A program made the position numbers and the translations under genes. Below, piece after piece: positions 5,771 to 6,215 of a stretch of DNA of 6,215 nt. Position 1 is the stretch's first letter. Each line of letters opens with the position of its first letter. This DNA comes from Clostridia bacterium (lineage in GTDB: Bacteria; Bacillota; Clostridia; Oscillospirales; CAG-272), in contig JAFXFQ010000252.1 in NCBI GenBank assembly GCA_017520365.1, positions 1 through 6,215 of the forward strand, given 5' to 3'. The notes beneath the pieces are model-generated. The model was given only the letters and a program-made list of their open reading frames with translations, was not told the DNA's origin and ran no database searches.

Positions 5771-5806
5771 CGGGCGTATTATAACACAAACGTTATTCAA
5801 AAGCAA
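5771..5806 (-). promoter_or_regulatory. Extended -10 promoter of the small membrane protein gene
   Basis: On the minus strand, TATAAT (5778-5783, perfect) is preceded by the extended element TGT (5784-5786). TTGCTT (5801-5806), a weak -35, lies 17 bases upstream. Transcription would start near 5771, giving a leader of about 30 bases that contains the ribosome binding site. Confidence 0.8.
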
Positions 5807-5902
5807 GAGTGAATTTGTTAAATTATAAGAAGAGAATCGATATGAAATTTGAATATATTGCCGTTCTTAAATAAAAAGAAATCAGGTATAAAAAACGCTG
5901 CG

Positions 5903-5982
5903 AAATAAAAATGTACCTCTGATCAATGACGAGTTGATCAAACCGAATCATCGGCCATCTCATCGTTGATCAGAGGTACATT
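5903..5982 (-). terminator. Long branched terminator hairpin of the tRNA gene
   Basis: Arms 5910-5933 and 5959-5982 pair over 24 bp with one T-G pair and one mismatch. The 25-base loop contains a small stem CCGA/TCGG (5943-5954) and a self-complementary TTGATCAA (5934-5941). On the minus strand the stem is followed by TTTTATTT, as in a rho-independent terminator; on the plus strand no T run follows. It lies 27 bases after the encoded CCA end of tRNA-Thr. The stem is far longer than termination needs. Confidence 0.75.
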
Positions 5983-6009
5983 GTCTGTAAACCCTTGATT
6001 CTATTGGGC

Positions 6010-6084
6010 TGGAGCTGGTGAGGGGATTTGAACCCCTGACCTGCTGATTACGAATCAGCTGCACTACCCCTGTGCTACACCAGC
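6010..6084 (-). tRNA. tRNA-Thr (anticodon CGT)
   Basis: Read on the minus strand, all four arms fit. The acceptor GCTGGTG pairs with CACCAGC, the D stem is GCAC/GTGC, the anticodon stem GCTGA/TCAGC carries loop TTCGTAA, and the T arm AGGGG/CCCCT has loop TTCAAAT. The anticodon CGT (plus-strand 6050-6052) reads the ACG threonine codon. The body is 72 bases with U73 as discriminator, and the 3' CCA is encoded (6010-6012). A short AGGTC variable loop makes it class I. It is a single-tRNA unit with its own promoter and terminator. Confidence 0.97.
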
Positions 6085-6086
6085 GT

Positions 6087-6123
6087 ACCCCAATATTATA
6101 CTACGCCACATCTGCTTTGTCAA
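6087..6123 (-). promoter_or_regulatory. Perfect consensus promoter of tRNA-Thr
   Basis: On the minus strand, TTGACA (6118-6123) and TATAAT (6095-6100) are both perfect and separated by exactly 17 bases. The expected start near 6088 leaves only a few bases of 5' leader before the mature tRNA. Such strength fits a stable-RNA gene. Confidence 0.92.
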
Positions 6124-6215
6124 CCTAATTTTTTGCCATAACTTGCTGCTTTTGTGCAAATCACCCGTTCGATAAATCGGAGTTTGAAGTGTAGATTGAT
6201 CAGTCGGTAGGGGAC

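Noticed and set aside
5842..5874. Ten-codon plus-strand mini-ORF MKFEYIAVLK
   Set aside because: Only a weak purine stretch precedes it, with no promoter and no terminator attached, so a chance frame is likely.
6124..6215. Possible start of another gene or tRNA at the right edge
   Set aside because: I find no convincing open frame, promoter or tRNA arm in these 92 bases. A single TGATCA at 6197 is not enough to call anything.
1..6215. CRISPR arrays, insertion sequences, integrase sites or defence genes
   Set aside because: No spaced direct repeats, transposase-like frames or terminal inverted repeats with target duplications were seen. The intergenic repeats are explained mostly as terminators.

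Overview
The window most resembles the genome of a low-to-mid GC Gram-positive gut or rumen anaerobe, probably a Ruminococcus-like member of the Clostridia. This is inferred from the strong GGAGG ribosome binding sites, sigma-A type promoters, the very acidic lipoprotein and the style of the proteins. I cannot name a species from sequence alone. Stops are TGA and TAA in the standard code.

Left part (1-1340): a rho-independent terminator at 31-68 points right and probably ends a gene lying outside the window. A minus-strand gene (176-1231) encodes a secreted acidic lipoprotein. Its start, ribosome binding site and near-consensus promoter (1310-1338) are all visible.

Middle gap (1340-2029): no intact gene. 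It is not empty, though. A plausible rightward promoter (1424-1452) and ribosome binding site precede a lysine/arginine-rich reading frame (1477-1765), which is interrupted by one apparent 1-base shift and one in-frame TGA. This ends in two tandem rightward terminators (1758-1823 and 1835-1858). It is either a decayed small gene or a structured non-coding RNA, and it is the least explained part of the window. The promoter of the next operon follows at 1937-1965.

Centre (2030-5359): a compact amino-sugar operon, nagA-nagB-kinase. NagA and NagB overlap by ATGA, and the kinase gene follows after 40 bases. A ROK-like kinase of unusual architecture would plausibly phosphorylate N-acetylglucosamine. 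NagA would then deacetylate GlcNAc-6-phosphate and NagB would convert glucosamine-6-phosphate to fructose-6-phosphate plus ammonia, feeding glycolysis. No transporter or regulator gene lies in the window. Two hairpins (5422-5451 and 5465-5492) close the operon; the second also lies at the end of the convergent gene.

Right part (5502-6215): a minus-strand 79-residue membrane protein with its own promoter, then a minus-strand tRNA-Thr(CGT) with encoded CCA, a perfect consensus promoter and an unusually long branched terminator hairpin. I see no gene in the last ~90 bases.
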